64,000 nt of DNA. Origin: Streptomyces fumigatiscleroticus (GTDB lineage Bacteria; Actinomycetota; Actinomycetes; Streptomycetales; Streptomycetaceae). Numbering within the stretch: the first letter of the stretch is position 1; each line of letters opens with the position of its first letter. A model generated the notes under the pieces. It made no database searches. It was not told the origin of the DNA and worked only from the letters and a program-made list of their open reading frames with translations. The DNA is taken from positions 1 to 64,000 of the forward strand of contig NZ_BMQF01000004.1 in the NCBI RefSeq assembly GCF_014647975.1. The letters run 5' to 3'. This document shows positions 52,184 through 61,841 of the stretch, piece after piece. The translations under genes and the position numbers were made by a program.

Positions 52184-53254
52184 ATGGATCTTCCGGTGAT
52201 GCCGCCCGTGAAACCGATGCTCGCCAAGTCGGTGGCGCGGATCCCGCCGGGCATGCAGTACGAGGCCAAGTGGGACGGGTTCCGGGCGATCGTGTTCCGG
52301 GACGGGGACGAGGTGGAGGTCGGCAGCCGGACGGGGAGGCCGTTGAGCCGGTACTTCCCCGAGCTGGTGGCGGCCGTGCAGGAGCGGCTGCCCGGGCGGT
52401 GCGTGCTGGACGGGGAGATCGTGATCGCCCGCGAGGGGCGGCTGGACTTCGACGCGCTCACCGAGCGCATCCATCCGGCCGCCTCCCGGGTGCGGATGCT
52501 GGCGGAGCGGACGCCGGCCTCCCTCGTCGCCTTCGACCTGCTGGCGCTGGACGGCGACTCGCTCCTCGACGTCCCGCTCGCCGAGCGCAGGGAGCGGCTG
52601 GTGGCGGCGCTGGAGGGGGTGACACCCCCGGTGCACGTGGCGCCGGCGACGCTGGACATCGAGGTGGCGCGGGACTGGTTCGAGCGCTACGAGGGGGCGG
52701 GCCTGGACGGGGTCGTCGCCAAGCCGCTCACCCTCGGCTATCACCAGGACCAGCGCGCCATGTTCAAGGTCAAGCACGAGCGCACCGCGGACGTGGTGGT
52801 GGCCGGCTACCGCTTGCACAAGAGCGGCCCCGTCGTCGGTTCGCTCCTGCTCGGCCTCTACGACGACCGCGGCACCCTCCAGCACGTGGGCGTGTGCGCC
52901 GCCTTCTCCATGAAGCGGCGCGCCGAACTGGTCGAGGAGCTCCGGCCGCTGCGCATGGCGGACGTGTCGGGCCACCCGTGGGCCGCCCGGTCGGACGAGG
53001 CGGCCCACGACGACGCCCGGCTGCCCGGCGCGCCCAGCCGCTGGACCGGGAAGAAGGACCTGTCCTGGGTGCCGCTGCGGCCGGAGCGGGTCCTGGAGGT
53101 GGCCTACGACCACATGGAGGGCGGAACGCGTTTTCGGCACACGGCCGGATTCCGCCGCTGGCGCCCGGACCGTACGCCGGAGAGCTGCACGTTCGCCCAG
53201 CTCCAGGAGCCGGTCCGCTACGACCTGGCGGAGATCCTCGCGCCCCCGCGCTGA
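52184..53254 (+). CDS. ATP-dependent DNA ligase (LigC/LigD ligase-type)
   Basis: A 356-residue ATP-dependent ligase. The nucleotidyl-lysine motif is YEAKWDGFR with Lys29; motif III is VLDGEIVIAR region, AFDLLALDG follows, GLDGVVAKPL is motif IV and MFKVKHERTADVVVAGYR includes motif V. The C-terminal OB domain runs from about 215. Seals nicks, probably with the divergent polymerase in end joining; no Ku gene is in the window. No ribosome site is seen before the ATG, so it may be leaderless. Stop lies 1 base from the convergent dehydrogenase stop. Confidence 0.92.
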   Translation: MDLPVMPPVKPMLAKSVARIPPGMQYEAKWDGFRAIVFRDGDEVEVGSRTGRPLSRYFPELVAAVQERLPGRCVLDGEIVIAREGRLDFDALTERIHPAASRVRMLAERTPASLVAFDLLALDGDSLLDVPLAERRERLVAALEGVTPPVHVAPATLDIEVARDWFERYEGAGLDGVVAKPLTLGYHQDQRAMFKVKHERTADVVVAGYRLHKSGPVVGSLLLGLYDDRGTLQHVGVCAAFSMKRRAELVEELRPLRMADVSGHPWAARSDEAAHDDARLPGAPSRWTGKKDLSWVPLRPERVLEVAYDHMEGGTRFRHTAGFRRWRPDRTPESCTFAQLQEPVRYDLAEILAPPR

Positions 53255-53255
53255 C

Positions 53256-54446
53256 TCACGGCCGCATCAGCACCTTGACCGCGCCGTCCTGCTTCTTCTG
53301 GAACATCTCGTAGGCGTGCGGGGCCTCGCTCAGCGGCACGTGGTGGGTGGCGAAGTCGTCGACGCCGAGCGGATCCTCGTCGGTCAGATACGGGATGATC
53401 TCGTCGCTCCAGCGGCGCACGTTGGCCTGTCCCATGCGCAGCTGGATCTGCTTGTCGAACAGGGTGAGCATCGGCAGCGGGTCGGCCATGCCGCCGTACA
53501 CGCCGGACAGCGAGATGGTGCCGCCGCGCCGTACCAGGTCGATGGCCATGTTCAGGGCGGCGAGCCGGTCGACGCTGAACCGTTCGGCGAACGGCCCGGA
53601 GACGGCCCGGGGCAGCACCGCGGCGGCCGTCTGGGCCAGCTTGGCCACGGCGCTGCCGTGCGCCTCGGTGCCGACCGCGTCGATCACGGCGTCGGGGCCG
53701 CGCCCGTCGGTCTCGTCGCGGATGGCCTCGACCAGTTCCTTCTCGTTGTCGAAGGAGCGCAGGTCGTACGTCTCCACGCCCCGCGCCTTCGCCCGGCGCA
53801 GCCGTTCCGGCACCAGGTCCACGCCGAAGACCCGCCCGGCGCCCTTGACCTGGGCGACCCGGCAGGCCATGTCGCCGATCGGTCCGAGGCCGAGCACGGC
53901 GACGCTGCCGCCCGGCGGGACATCGGCGTAGGCGACCGCCTGCCAGGCGGTGGGCAGCACGTCGGAGAGGTAGACGAACCGGTCGTCGGCCGGTCCCTCC
54001 GGCACCTTGATCGGGCCGTACTGCGCCTGCGGGACCCGCAGGTACTCGGCCTGCCCGCCGGGCACCGAACCGTACAGGCGGGTGTAGCCGAACAGGGCGG
54101 CGCCCATGCCCTCGCCGGTGATCTGGGTGGTCTCGCACTGGGTGGGCAGCGAGTTGAGGCACATCCAGCAGTCGCCGCAGGCGATCTGGAACGGTACGAC
54201 GACCCGGTCGCCCACCATGAGGTCCGGCACGCCGGGCCCGACCTCCTCGACGATGCCCATCGGCTCGTGGCCGAGGATGTCCCCGGGGGTCATGAACGGG
54301 GTGAGCACCTCGTACAAGTGCAGGTCGGAGCCGCACAGCCCGGTGGACGTGACGCGGATGACCGCGTCCGTCGGCTCCTGGACGGTGGGATCGGGCACCT
54401 CCTCGACCCGCACGTCCCGCTTGCCCTGCCAGGTCACTGCCTTCAT
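53256..54446 (-). CDS. zinc-dependent alcohol dehydrogenase (glutathione-independent formaldehyde-dehydrogenase-like)
   Basis: A 396-residue medium-chain dehydrogenase. Catalytic zinc ligands: Cys38 (TGLCGSDLH), His60/Glu61 (GHEPMG). Structural zinc: C90, C93, C96, C104 (CGDCWMCLNSLPTQC). NAD site: VAVLGLGPIGDMACRVAQ near 177. The insertion around 110-125 and the length fit the formaldehyde-dismutase/FdhA-like branch. Oxidises an alcohol or aldehyde adduct; substrate not certain. Lies 124 bases upstream of pcaV's end in a separate transcription unit, same strand. Confidence 0.87.
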   Translation of the reverse strand: MKAVTWQGKRDVRVEEVPDPTVQEPTDAVIRVTSTGLCGSDLHLYEVLTPFMTPGDILGHEPMGIVEEVGPGVPDLMVGDRVVVPFQIACGDCWMCLNSLPTQCETTQITGEGMGAALFGYTRLYGSVPGGQAEYLRVPQAQYGPIKVPEGPADDRFVYLSDVLPTAWQAVAYADVPPGGSVAVLGLGPIGDMACRVAQVKGAGRVFGVDLVPERLRRAKARGVETYDLRSFDNEKELVEAIRDETDGRGPDAVIDAVGTEAHGSAVAKLAQTAAAVLPRAVSGPFAERFSVDRLAALNMAIDLVRRGGTISLSGVYGGMADPLPMLTLFDKQIQLRMGQANVRRWSDEIIPYLTDEDPLGVDDFATHHVPLSEAPHAYEMFQKKQDGAVKVLMRP

Positions 54447-54570
54447 CGCCTCGCGCTCCGTCCGTTCGCGGTACACGTCCGTTCTGCGGTGGCGCCCGGG
54501 TACCCGGCCCCCGGGGGGCGAACCGCGTGCGCGAGGCGGCCGGGGCGGCACGACCCGGCTCGGCCCTGGG

Positions 54571-55038
54571 TCAGCGGGGTGCCGCGACGGGTTCCGCCGG
54601 GTTGCGCAGCCCCTCGGCGGCGTCCGCGACCCGGCCGATGAGGTCGAAGAAGAGGACCTGCTCCTCGGCGGAGAGCGGGGCGAGGAAGACCTGGTTCATC
54701 CGGGCCGTGCGCACGGTCAGCTTGCGGTGGGTGCGCGTCCCCTCGTCCGTGAGGCGCAGCAGGGAGCGGCGGCCGTCCTGGGGGTCGCGGACCTTGTCGA
54801 GCAGTCCGCGGCGGCCGAGGCGGCTGATCACCTCGGCGATGGTGGACCGGTCGAGGCCCACCTTCTCCCCTACGGTTCGTTGGTCCAGGCCGGCCGGCTC
54901 GCTGATGATCGCGTTGAGGACCGCGAACTGCGGCGAGGTGATCTCCTCGGAGACCATCGTGTTCCACAGCAGGTAGTGCGCCTGCTGAAGCCGCCGGGCC
55001 AGGTGCCCGGGATGGGTGGCGAGATCCACCGCGGCCAT
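54571..55038 (-). CDS. pcaV: MarR-family repressor of the protocatechuate operon (PcaV)
   Basis: A 155-residue MarR protein. The winged helix is at about 35-100: TSPQFAVLNAIISEPAGLDQ, recognition helix GLDRSTIAEVISRLGRRGLL and wing DPQDGRRSLLRLT. Divergent from pcaIJFHGBL, it corresponds to S. coelicolor PcaV, which represses the operon and releases DNA when protocatechuate binds. GGGAG is 5 bases before the ATG. The near-palindrome at 55062 lies between the probable -10 of pcaV and its start, so pcaV may repress itself too. Confidence 0.88.
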   Translation of the reverse strand: MAAVDLATHPGHLARRLQQAHYLLWNTMVSEEITSPQFAVLNAIISEPAGLDQRTVGEKVGLDRSTIAEVISRLGRRGLLDKVRDPQDGRRSLLRLTDEGTRTHRKLTVRTARMNQVFLAPLSAEEQVLFFDLIGRVADAAEGLRNPAEPVAAPR

Positions 55039-55061
55039 GTGCGCTCCCGTGGTCGCATTGA

Positions 55062-55073
55062 TTGGTGCACTGA
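55062..55073. promoter_or_regulatory. PcaV operator candidate 1
   Basis: TTGGTGCACTGA, a near-palindrome around GTGCAC, located 24 bases before the pcaV start. It matches 10 of 12 bases of the form TCAGTGCACTGA shared with the second site at 55198. Confidence 0.6.
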
Positions 55074-55197
55074 ACGATACCCGGGCGGCACCCCCTCTGT
55101 CTGCGGCTGTTCCTCACCCTTCGTACCTCGATGTACCAGCAAGGTATTGACGCTTCAGCCATCCGATGGCAGCGTGTGGAAAACCTCGCTGAAATAC

Positions 55198-55209
55198 TCA
55201 GTGCCCTGA
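55198..55209. promoter_or_regulatory. PcaV operator candidate 2
   Basis: TCAGTGCCCTGA, the second near-palindrome of the same form, 76 bases before the pcaI start. It differs from TCAGTGCACTGA at one base. Confidence 0.6.
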
Positions 55210-55285
55210 CTAATTCCGTTCGCGACGCCGAGAGACGCCGATCGGGACCCCCCTCGGGGCGCTTGGAAGAGATGGGGCTTCTCGG

Positions 55286-56068
55286 ATGGACAAGGTGGTC
55301 GCCACGGCCCTGGAGGCGGTGGCCGACGTGCCGGAGGGCGCGTCGCTCGCGGTGGGCGGTTTCGGTCTGAGCGGTGTGCCGAACGTGCTGATCCAGGCGC
55401 TGTACGAGCGCGGGACCGGCGGGCTGTCGGTGGTCTCCAACAACTGCGGCGCGATGGAGTCCGGCCTCGCGGTGCTGCTGGCCGCCGGGCGGATCGCCCG
55501 GGTGACCGGCTCCTACATCGGCGCCAACAAGGAGTTCGCCCGCCAGTACCTCGCCGGTGAGCTGGAGGTGGAGATGATCCCGCAGGGCACGCTGGCCGAG
55601 CGGCTGCGGGCCGGCGGCGCCGGCATCCCCGCCTTCTACACCCCGGCCGGGGTGGGCACCCAGGTCGCCGACGGCGGGCTGCCGTGGCGCTACGACGGCG
55701 ACGGCGGCGTCGCGCTGGCCTCGCCGCCCAAGGAGGTCCGCGAGTTCGACGGCGTCCCGTACGTGCTGGAGCGCGGCATCCGCACCGACTTCGCCCTGGT
55801 CCGGGCGGCCAAGGGCGACCGGCACGGCAACCTCGTCTTCAACAAGTCCTCCCGCAACTTCAACCCGCTCGCGGCGATGGCCGGCAAGGTGACCGTCGCC
55901 GAGGTCGAGGAGCTGGTCGAGCCGGGCGAGCTGGACCCGGACGCGGTGCACCTGCCGGGCATCTTCGTGCAGCGGGTGGTCGCGCTCACCCCCGAGCAGG
56001 CGGCGGACAAGCGGATCGAACGGCGTACGATCTCCGCGCCTTCGGCACGAGGGACGGTGAGTTCCTGA
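55286..56068 (+). CDS. pcaI: 3-oxoadipate CoA-transferase subunit A
   Basis: A 260-residue alpha subunit of succinyl-CoA:3-oxoadipate CoA-transferase. [20 protein letters not shown] is the CoA-binding opening, LSVVSNNCG and [15 protein letters not shown] follow, and [19 protein letters not shown] is typical of subunit A. It works with PcaJ to turn 3-oxoadipate into its CoA ester. First gene of the operon; its TGA shares one base with the pcaJ ATG. Confidence 0.95.
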   Translation: MDKVVATALEAVADVPEGASLAVGGFGLSGVPNVLIQALYERGTGGLSVVSNNCGAMESGLAVLLAAGRIARVTGSYIGANKEFARQYLAGELEVEMIPQGTLAERLRAGGAGIPAFYTPAGVGTQVADGGLPWRYDGDGGVALASPPKEVREFDGVPYVLERGIRTDFALVRAAKGDRHGNLVFNKSSRNFNPLAAMAGKVTVAEVEELVEPGELDPDAVHLPGIFVQRVVALTPEQAADKRIERRTISAPSARGTVSS

Positions 56069-56724
56069 TGGCCTGGACACGCGAGGAGATGGCCGCCCGC
56101 GCGGCGCGCGAGCTGAAGGACGGCCAGTACGTCAATCTCGGCATCGGCCTGCCCACCCTCATCCCCAACTACCTCCCGGCCGGCGTCGAGGTGGTCCTGG
56201 AGTCGGAGAACGGCATCCTGGGCACCGGCCCCTACCCGACCGAGGAGCAGGTCGACCCGGACCTGATCAACGCCGGCAAGGAGACCGTCACCGTCCTGCC
56301 CGGCGCCTCCTTCTTCGACTCGGCACTGTCGTTCTCGATGATCCGCGGCGGGCACATCGACGTCGCCGTGCTCGGTGCGATGCAGGTCTCCGCCGGCGGT
56401 GACCTGGCCAACTGGGCCATCCCCGGCAAGATGATCACCGGGATCGGCGGCGCGATGGACCTGGTCCACGGCGCCCGCACCGTCATCGTGGTGATGACCC
56501 ACACCGCCAAGGACGGCTCCCCCAAGATCCTCGACGAGTGCGCGCTGCCGCTGACCGGCAAGGGCTGCGTGGACCGGATCATCACCGACCTCGGCGTGCT
56601 CGACGTCACCGGCGACGGACTGGTGCTGGTGGAGACCGCGCCGGGCGTCACCGCCGAGGAGATCGTCAGCAGGACCGCCGCGAAGGTGCGTGTCCCGGAG
56701 CAGACCCAGGAGATCCAGTCGTGA
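56068..56724 (+). CDS. pcaJ: 3-oxoadipate CoA-transferase subunit B
   Basis: A 218-residue beta subunit. The catalytic Glu is in [12 protein letters not shown] (near 51), preceded by [36 protein letters not shown] and [16 protein letters not shown] are family signatures. It forms the covalent CoA intermediate in the PcaIJ complex. Stop overlaps the pcaF GTG by 4 bases (GTGA), which keeps the subunits and thiolase coupled. Confidence 0.96.
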   Translation: MAWTREEMAARAARELKDGQYVNLGIGLPTLIPNYLPAGVEVVLESENGILGTGPYPTEEQVDPDLINAGKETVTVLPGASFFDSALSFSMIRGGHIDVAVLGAMQVSAGGDLANWAIPGKMITGIGGAMDLVHGARTVIVVMTHTAKDGSPKILDECALPLTGKGCVDRIITDLGVLDVTGDGLVLVETAPGVTAEEIVSRTAAKVRVPEQTQEIQS

Positions 56725-57923
56725 AGGACGTCTACATCGTCGACGCGGTCCGCACCCCGATCGGCCGCTACAACGGCGGACTCGCCTCCGTGCGCCCGGA
56801 CGACCTGGCCGCCCACGCCATCCGCGAACTCCTCGCCCGTACGCCGCGGCTGGACCCGGCGCGGATCGAGGACGTGTACTTCGGCAACGCCAACGGCGCC
56901 GGCGAGGAGAACCGCAACGTCGGCCGTATGGCCGCCCTGCTGGCGGGCCTGCCCACCTCCGTACCCGGCGTGACCGTCAACCGGCTGTGCGCCTCCGGTC
57001 TGGAGGCCGTGATCCAGGCGGCCCGCGCCATCGCCGTCGGGGACGCCTCGATCGCCGTCGCGGGCGGCGTGGAGTCGATGACCCGGGCGCCGTATGTGCT
57101 GCCCAAGTCCGACAGGCCGTTCCCGGCCGGGCACGCCGAGCTCTACTCGACCACCCTGGGCTGGCGCATGGTCAACCCGAGGATGGAACCGCAGTGGACG
57201 ATCCCGCTGGGCGAGTCGGCGGAGCTCATCGCCGACAAGCACAAGATCACCCGTGCGCAGCAGGACGAGTTCGCCCTGCACAGCCACCAGAAGGCGGCGA
57301 AGGCACAGGCCGAGGGCGTGTTCGACGCCGAACTCGCGCCGGTGACCGTCCCGCGGCGCAAGGGCGACCCGGCCGTCCTCGCCGCCGACGAGTCCGTCCG
57401 CGCGGACGCCTCCCTCGCGGCGATGGCCAAGCTCAAGCCGTCCTTCCGCACGGAGCACGGAACGGTCACCGCGGGCAACGCCTCCCCCCTCAACGACGGC
57501 GCCGCCGCGCTGCTGCTGGTGGACGAGGAGGGCCTGAGGGCCACCGGCCGCGAGCCGCTGGCCCGGGTATCCGCCACCGGCGTCCACGCCGTCGACCCTG
57601 ACTACTTCGGGCTCGCTCCCGTCGAGGCCGTCAACCGCGCGCTGGCCAAGGCCGGGAAGACCTTCGCCGACCTGGACGTGCTGGAGCTGAACGAGGCCTT
57701 CGCCGCCCAGGTGCTCGGCTGCCTCGCCGAGTGGCCCGAGTTCGACCCCGCGATCCTCAACCCGCAGGGCGGCGCCATCGCCCTGGGCCACCCGCTCGGT
57801 GCCTCCGGCGCCCGGCTCGCCGGCACCGTCGCCCACCAGCTCGCCCGCAAGGGCAGCGGCACCGGTGTCGCCACCCTCTGCATCGGCGTCGGGCAGGGCC
57901 TGGCCCTGGTCCTCGAACGCTAA
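56721..57923 (+). CDS. pcaF: 3-oxoadipyl-CoA thiolase
   Basis: A 400-residue thiolase. The nucleophile Cys is in [13 protein letters not shown] (near 92), the His in [13 protein letters not shown] (near 357) and the final Cys in [10 protein letters not shown] (near 387). It cleaves 3-oxoadipyl-CoA to acetyl-CoA and succinyl-CoA, the last step of the pathway. GTG start in the pcaJ stop. Distinct from the FadA-type thiolase at 37.1 kb, which has the fatty acid-type neighbourhood. Confidence 0.96.
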   Translation: MKDVYIVDAVRTPIGRYNGGLASVRPDDLAAHAIRELLARTPRLDPARIEDVYFGNANGAGEENRNVGRMAALLAGLPTSVPGVTVNRLCASGLEAVIQAARAIAVGDASIAVAGGVESMTRAPYVLPKSDRPFPAGHAELYSTTLGWRMVNPRMEPQWTIPLGESAELIADKHKITRAQQDEFALHSHQKAAKAQAEGVFDAELAPVTVPRRKGDPAVLAADESVRADASLAAMAKLKPSFRTEHGTVTAGNASPLNDGAAALLLVDEEGLRATGREPLARVSATGVHAVDPDYFGLAPVEAVNRALAKAGKTFADLDVLELNEAFAAQVLGCLAEWPEFDPAILNPQGGAIALGHPLGASGARLAGTVAHQLARKGSGTGVATLCIGVGQGLALVLER

Positions 57924-57941
57924 GAAGCCTCAGGAGTTGAC

Positions 57942-58715
57942 ATGACTCTCACCCAGCACGACATCGACGCCGAGATCGCGGCCGAGCACGCCGCGTACGA
58001 GAAGCGGGTCGCCGACGGCGCGCCCGTCGAGCACCACCCGCGCCGCGACTACGCGCCGTACCGCTCCTCGGTGCTGCGCCACCCGAAACAGCCGCCGGTC
58101 TCCATCGACGTCACCAAGGACCCGGAGCTGGTGGAGCTGTCCTCCCCCGCCTTCGGCGAGCGGGACATCACCGAGATCGACAACGACCTCACCCGGCAGC
58201 ACACCGGCGAGCCGATCGGCGAGCGGATCACCGTCTCCGGCCGGCTGCTGGACCGCGACGGCCGCCCGGTGCGCGGCCAGCTGATAGAGATCTGGCAGGC
58301 CAACTCGGCCGGCCGCTACGCCCACCAGCGCGAACAGCACGACGCGCCGCTCGACCCCAACTTCACCGGTGTGGGCCGCACCCTCACCGACGACGACGGC
58401 TTCTACCGCTTCACCACCATCCAGCCGGGCCCGTACCCGTGGCGCAACCACGTCAACGCCTGGCGCCCCGCGCACATCCACTTCTCCGTGTTCGGCACGG
58501 CGTTCACACAGCGGCTCGTGACGCAGATGTACTTCCCGAACGACCCGCTCTTCCCCTACGACCCGATCCTTCAGTCCGTGACGGACGACGCCGCACGCCA
58601 GCGGCTGATCGCCACCTACGACCACAGCCTGTCGGTGCCGGAGTTCTCGCTCGGCTACCACTGGGACATCGTGCTCGACGGCCCGAACGCCACCTGGATC
58701 GAGGAAGGTCGCTGA
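57942..58715 (+). CDS. pcaH: protocatechuate 3,4-dioxygenase beta subunit
   Basis: A 257-residue beta subunit that carries the Fe(III) site. Ligands Tyr126 (AGRYAHQ), Tyr165 (GPYPW), His178 and His180 (RPAHIHF) are all visible. N-terminal 75 residues are the usual beta-subunit arm (YAPYRSSVLRHPKQPP). It opens the ring of protocatechuate to 3-carboxy-cis,cis-muconate. Follows pcaF by 18 bases and precedes pcaG by 6. Confidence 0.97.
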   Translation: MTLTQHDIDAEIAAEHAAYEKRVADGAPVEHHPRRDYAPYRSSVLRHPKQPPVSIDVTKDPELVELSSPAFGERDITEIDNDLTRQHTGEPIGERITVSGRLLDRDGRPVRGQLIEIWQANSAGRYAHQREQHDAPLDPNFTGVGRTLTDDDGFYRFTTIQPGPYPWRNHVNAWRPAHIHFSVFGTAFTQRLVTQMYFPNDPLFPYDPILQSVTDDAARQRLIATYDHSLSVPEFSLGYHWDIVLDGPNATWIEEGR

Positions 58716-58721
58716 CCCGCC

Positions 58722-59327
58722 ATGACGAAGATCGACACAAGCAGCCCGGAGAACGTGCTGCCCACCCCCTCCCACACGGTCGGCCCCTTCTACGGCTACG
58801 CCCTGCCCTTCCCCGGCGGCGGTGACATCGCGCCCCTGAACCACCCCGACACCATCACCATCCAGGGCTATGTGCTGGACGGCGAGGGCAAGCCGCTGCC
58901 GGACGCCTTCGTGGAGCTGTGGGGGCCGGGCCCGGACGGGCGGATCTCCACGACCGACGGCTCGATGCGCCGCGACCCGGCCGGCGGCGGGTTCCTCGGC
59001 CGCAACGGCGTGGAGTTCACCGGCTTCGGCCGCGTCCAGACCGACGCCAACGGGCACTGGTACGCGCACACGCTGCGGCCCGGCGCCCGCGGGCACAGCG
59101 CCCCGTACATCAGCGCCTGCGTCTTCGCCCGCGGCCTGCTGATGCACCTGTTCACCCGGATCTACCTGCCGGGCGACGACGCCGCGCTCGCCGCCGACCC
59201 GCTGCTGGCGCGGCTGGCACCTCAGCGCCGCGACACGCTGATCGCGGCGGACGAGGGCAACGGCACGTACCGTTTCGACATCCGCCTTCAGGGCGAGGGC
59301 GAGACGGTCTTCCTGGAGTTCACGTGA
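58722..59327 (+). CDS. pcaG: protocatechuate 3,4-dioxygenase alpha subunit
   Basis: A 201-residue alpha subunit, fold-related to PcaH (PSHTVGPFYGYALPF, ITIQGYVLDGEGKPLPDAFVEL) but without the full iron-ligand set (APYISACVFARGL in place of RPAHIHF), as in other PcaG proteins. It shapes the active site in the (alpha-beta) protomer. Its TGA overlaps the pcaB GTG by 4 bases. Confidence 0.96.
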   Translation: MTKIDTSSPENVLPTPSHTVGPFYGYALPFPGGGDIAPLNHPDTITIQGYVLDGEGKPLPDAFVELWGPGPDGRISTTDGSMRRDPAGGGFLGRNGVEFTGFGRVQTDANGHWYAHTLRPGARGHSAPYISACVFARGLLMHLFTRIYLPGDDAALAADPLLARLAPQRRDTLIAADEGNGTYRFDIRLQGEGETVFLEFT

Positions 59328-60655
59328 TCCCCACCGATCCCGAGGCCGGTCTGCTCGCCCCCGGGTGGGCCGACTCCCCGGCCGCCGCCGCGACCGGTGA
59401 CACCGCCTGGCTTCGGGCGCTGCTCGACGCGGAGGCCGCGCTGACCCGCGCACAGGCCGCGCTGGGCCTCGCGCCCGCCGGAGCGGCGGCCGCGGTCACC
59501 GAGGCGGCCGACGCCGGCCGCTTCGACGTGGTGTCGCTCGCACGGCGCGCCCGCGGCGGCGGCAACCCGGTCATCCCGCTGGTCGCGGATCTGACCGGGG
59601 CGGTCGGCGAGGAGTACGGCCCGTACGTCCACCGGGGCGCCACCAGCCAGGACATCCTGGACACGGCGACGATGCTGGTCGCCGCCCGCACCCTGGACCT
59701 GGTCCTGGCCGACCTGGCGCGCACCGAGCGGGCACTGGCCGCACTGGCCGCCGCCCACCGCGACACCCCGATGCCGGGCCGGACCCTCACCCAGCACGCC
59801 GTGCCGACGACCTTCGGGCTGAAGGCCGCCGGGTGGCGGTCCCTGGTGCTCGACGCCCGGGACCGGGTGGCGGCCGTACGGGACGGGCTGCCCGTCCAGC
59901 TCGGCGGTGCCGCCGGCACGCTGGCCGCCTTCGCGGCGTACGGCGCGGCCGACCCGACCGCCCTGCCGGCCGCGTACGCCCGTGAACTCGGCCTGGCCGC
60001 GCCCCTGTTGCCGTGGCACACCCTGCGCACCCCGGTCGCCGATCTGGCCGGGTGCCTGGCCTTCACGGCCGGAGCGCTGGGCAAGGTCGCGGTCGATGTG
60101 CTGGCCCTGTCCCGTACCGAGATCGCCGAGGTGGCGGAGGGCAGCGGCGGCGGTTCGTCCGCCATGCCGCACAAGGCCAATCCCGTACGGTCCACGCTGA
60201 TCGCGGCGGCGGCCCGGCGTGCGCCGCAGCTCGCGGCCACGCTGTACGGATCGCTGGCCGCGGAGGACGAGCGGCCGGCCGGCGCCTGGCACGCCGAGTG
60301 GGAGCCGCTCAGGGACCTGCTCCGGCTGACCGGCGGGGCCGCGCGGGACGCCGCCGAACTGGCCGAGGGGCTGCGGGTCCGCCCGGACGTCATGCGCGCC
60401 CATCTGGACCTGACCCACGGGCTGATCGTCTCCGAACGGCTCTCCGCCGAGCTGGCGCCCCTGCTGGGCCGCGCCCGCGCCAAGGCCCTGCTGACCGAGA
60501 CCGCGAAGCGCACCTACGGCGAGGGCCGGAGCCTGGGCGAACTGCTCGCCGAGGAGCCCGAGCTGAAGGACGCCGACCTCGGCGAGCTGACCGACCCGGC
60601 CCGTTACACGGGTGCCGCCGCACCCCTCACCGACCGTGCTCTGGAGCGACGTTGA
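59324..60655 (+). CDS. pcaB: 3-carboxy-cis,cis-muconate cycloisomerase
   Basis: A 443-residue fumarase/aspartase-superfamily enzyme. The signature loop is GSSAMPHKANPVRS near 282; HRGATSQDILDTATM (near 103) and TLTQHAVPTTFGLKAAGW (near 155) are the other conserved regions. It lactonises 3-carboxymuconate to 4-carboxymuconolactone. GTG start within the pcaG stop; its own TGA overlaps the pcaL TTG start. Confidence 0.95.
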   Translation: MIPTDPEAGLLAPGWADSPAAAATGDTAWLRALLDAEAALTRAQAALGLAPAGAAAAVTEAADAGRFDVVSLARRARGGGNPVIPLVADLTGAVGEEYGPYVHRGATSQDILDTATMLVAARTLDLVLADLARTERALAALAAAHRDTPMPGRTLTQHAVPTTFGLKAAGWRSLVLDARDRVAAVRDGLPVQLGGAAGTLAAFAAYGAADPTALPAAYARELGLAAPLLPWHTLRTPVADLAGCLAFTAGALGKVAVDVLALSRTEIAEVAEGSGGGSSAMPHKANPVRSTLIAAAARRAPQLAATLYGSLAAEDERPAGAWHAEWEPLRDLLRLTGGAARDAAELAEGLRVRPDVMRAHLDLTHGLIVSERLSAELAPLLGRARAKALLTETAKRTYGEGRSLGELLAEEPELKDADLGELTDPARYTGAAAPLTDRALERR

Positions 60656-61776
60656 CTCTTCTCCACCATGGTGCCGAAGGCTCCGCCTCGGCGCCCGCCC
60701 TGCTGCTCGGCCCGTCGCTGGGCACCTCGTACGCCCTGTGGGACCGGGTCGCGCCGGAACTGTCCGTCGCGCACCGGGTGATCCGCTGGGACCTGCCCGG
60801 GCACGGCGGCTCGCCGGCCGACTTGATCGAGGCGGGCGCCACCGTCGGGGACCTCGCCGCTCTGGTGCTCGCCCTCGCCGACTCGCTCGGCGTCGAGCGG
60901 TTCGCGTACGCGGGGGTGTCGCTGGGCGGCGCGGTGGGCCTGCATCTGGCCGTGCACCATCCCGAGCGTCTCTCCTCGCTGGCCGTGATCTGCTCGTCGG
61001 CGCACTTCAACGGCTCGACGCCGTGGGAGGAGCGGGCCGCGCTGGTCCGCCGCGAGGGGCTGGCCGGGCTGGCCGGGAGCGCGGACGCCCGCTGGTTCAC
61101 ACCCGGCTTCACCGTGGAGCGGCTGGTGCGGGACCACCGTGCGGCCGACCCGGAGGCGTACGCCGCCTGCTGCGACGCCCTGGCCGCCTTCGACCTGCGC
61201 GCGAAGCTGGCGGACATCTCCGTGCCGACGCTGCTGATCGCCGGCCGGGAGGATCCCGCCACGCCGCCCGCCCATCTGCGGGAGATCGCCGACGCGGTGC
61301 CGGGCGCCTCCCTGGTGGAGATCCCGGGCGCCTCGCACCTGGCGCCCGCGGAACGCCCCGAGGCGGTGCTGACGGCGCTGCGCGCCCACTTCGACGGGGG
61401 TGCCAGACGCGGCATGGAGGTACGGCGCCAGGTGCTGGGCGACGCGCACGTGGACCGGGCGCAGTCCCGGCAGACGCCCTTCACCGCCCGCTTCCAGGAC
61501 TTCATCTCGCGCTATGCCTGGGGCGAGATCTGGACCGACCCGACGCTCTCCCGCCGCGAGCGCAGCATGATCACCCTGACGGCGCTGGTGGCGCACGGCC
61601 ACTACGAGGAGCTGGCCATGCATGTACGGGCGGCGCGGCGCAACGGACTCACGCCCGAGGAGATCGGCGCGGTCCTGCTCCAGACCGCCGTGTACTGCGG
61701 GGTCCCGGCGGCTAACTCGGCCTTCGCGACGGCCCAGCGGGTCCTCGCCGAGGAAGACGACACCGCAACCCCCTGA
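60652..61776 (+). CDS. pcaL: fused 3-oxoadipate enol-lactonase / 4-carboxymuconolactone decarboxylase
   Basis: A 374-residue fusion. Residues 1-250 are an alpha/beta-hydrolase with Ser90 (GVSLGG), Asp201 (AGREDPATP) and His229 (GASHLAP), the enol-lactonase (PcaD) part. Residues 255-374 are the carboxymuconolactone decarboxylase (PcaC) part (RRQVLGDAHVDRAQ, TLSRRERSMITLTALVAHG, VYCGVPAANSAF). Together they convert carboxymuconolactone to 3-oxoadipate. The start is a TTG in the pcaB stop (TTGA overlap), judged by position and family N-terminus. Last gene of the operon. Confidence 0.94.
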   Translation: MTLLHHGAEGSASAPALLLGPSLGTSYALWDRVAPELSVAHRVIRWDLPGHGGSPADLIEAGATVGDLAALVLALADSLGVERFAYAGVSLGGAVGLHLAVHHPERLSSLAVICSSAHFNGSTPWEERAALVRREGLAGLAGSADARWFTPGFTVERLVRDHRAADPEAYAACCDALAAFDLRAKLADISVPTLLIAGREDPATPPAHLREIADAVPGASLVEIPGASHLAPAERPEAVLTALRAHFDGGARRGMEVRRQVLGDAHVDRAQSRQTPFTARFQDFISRYAWGEIWTDPTLSRRERSMITLTALVAHGHYEELAMHVRAARRNGLTPEEIGAVLLQTAVYCGVPAANSAFATAQRVLAEEDDTATP

Positions 61777-61841
61777 AGCGGCGCGGGCCTGCGAACATGA
61801 GCGGCCCCGCCACGTGGGCGCGCCCAGCCACAACGCGCCCC

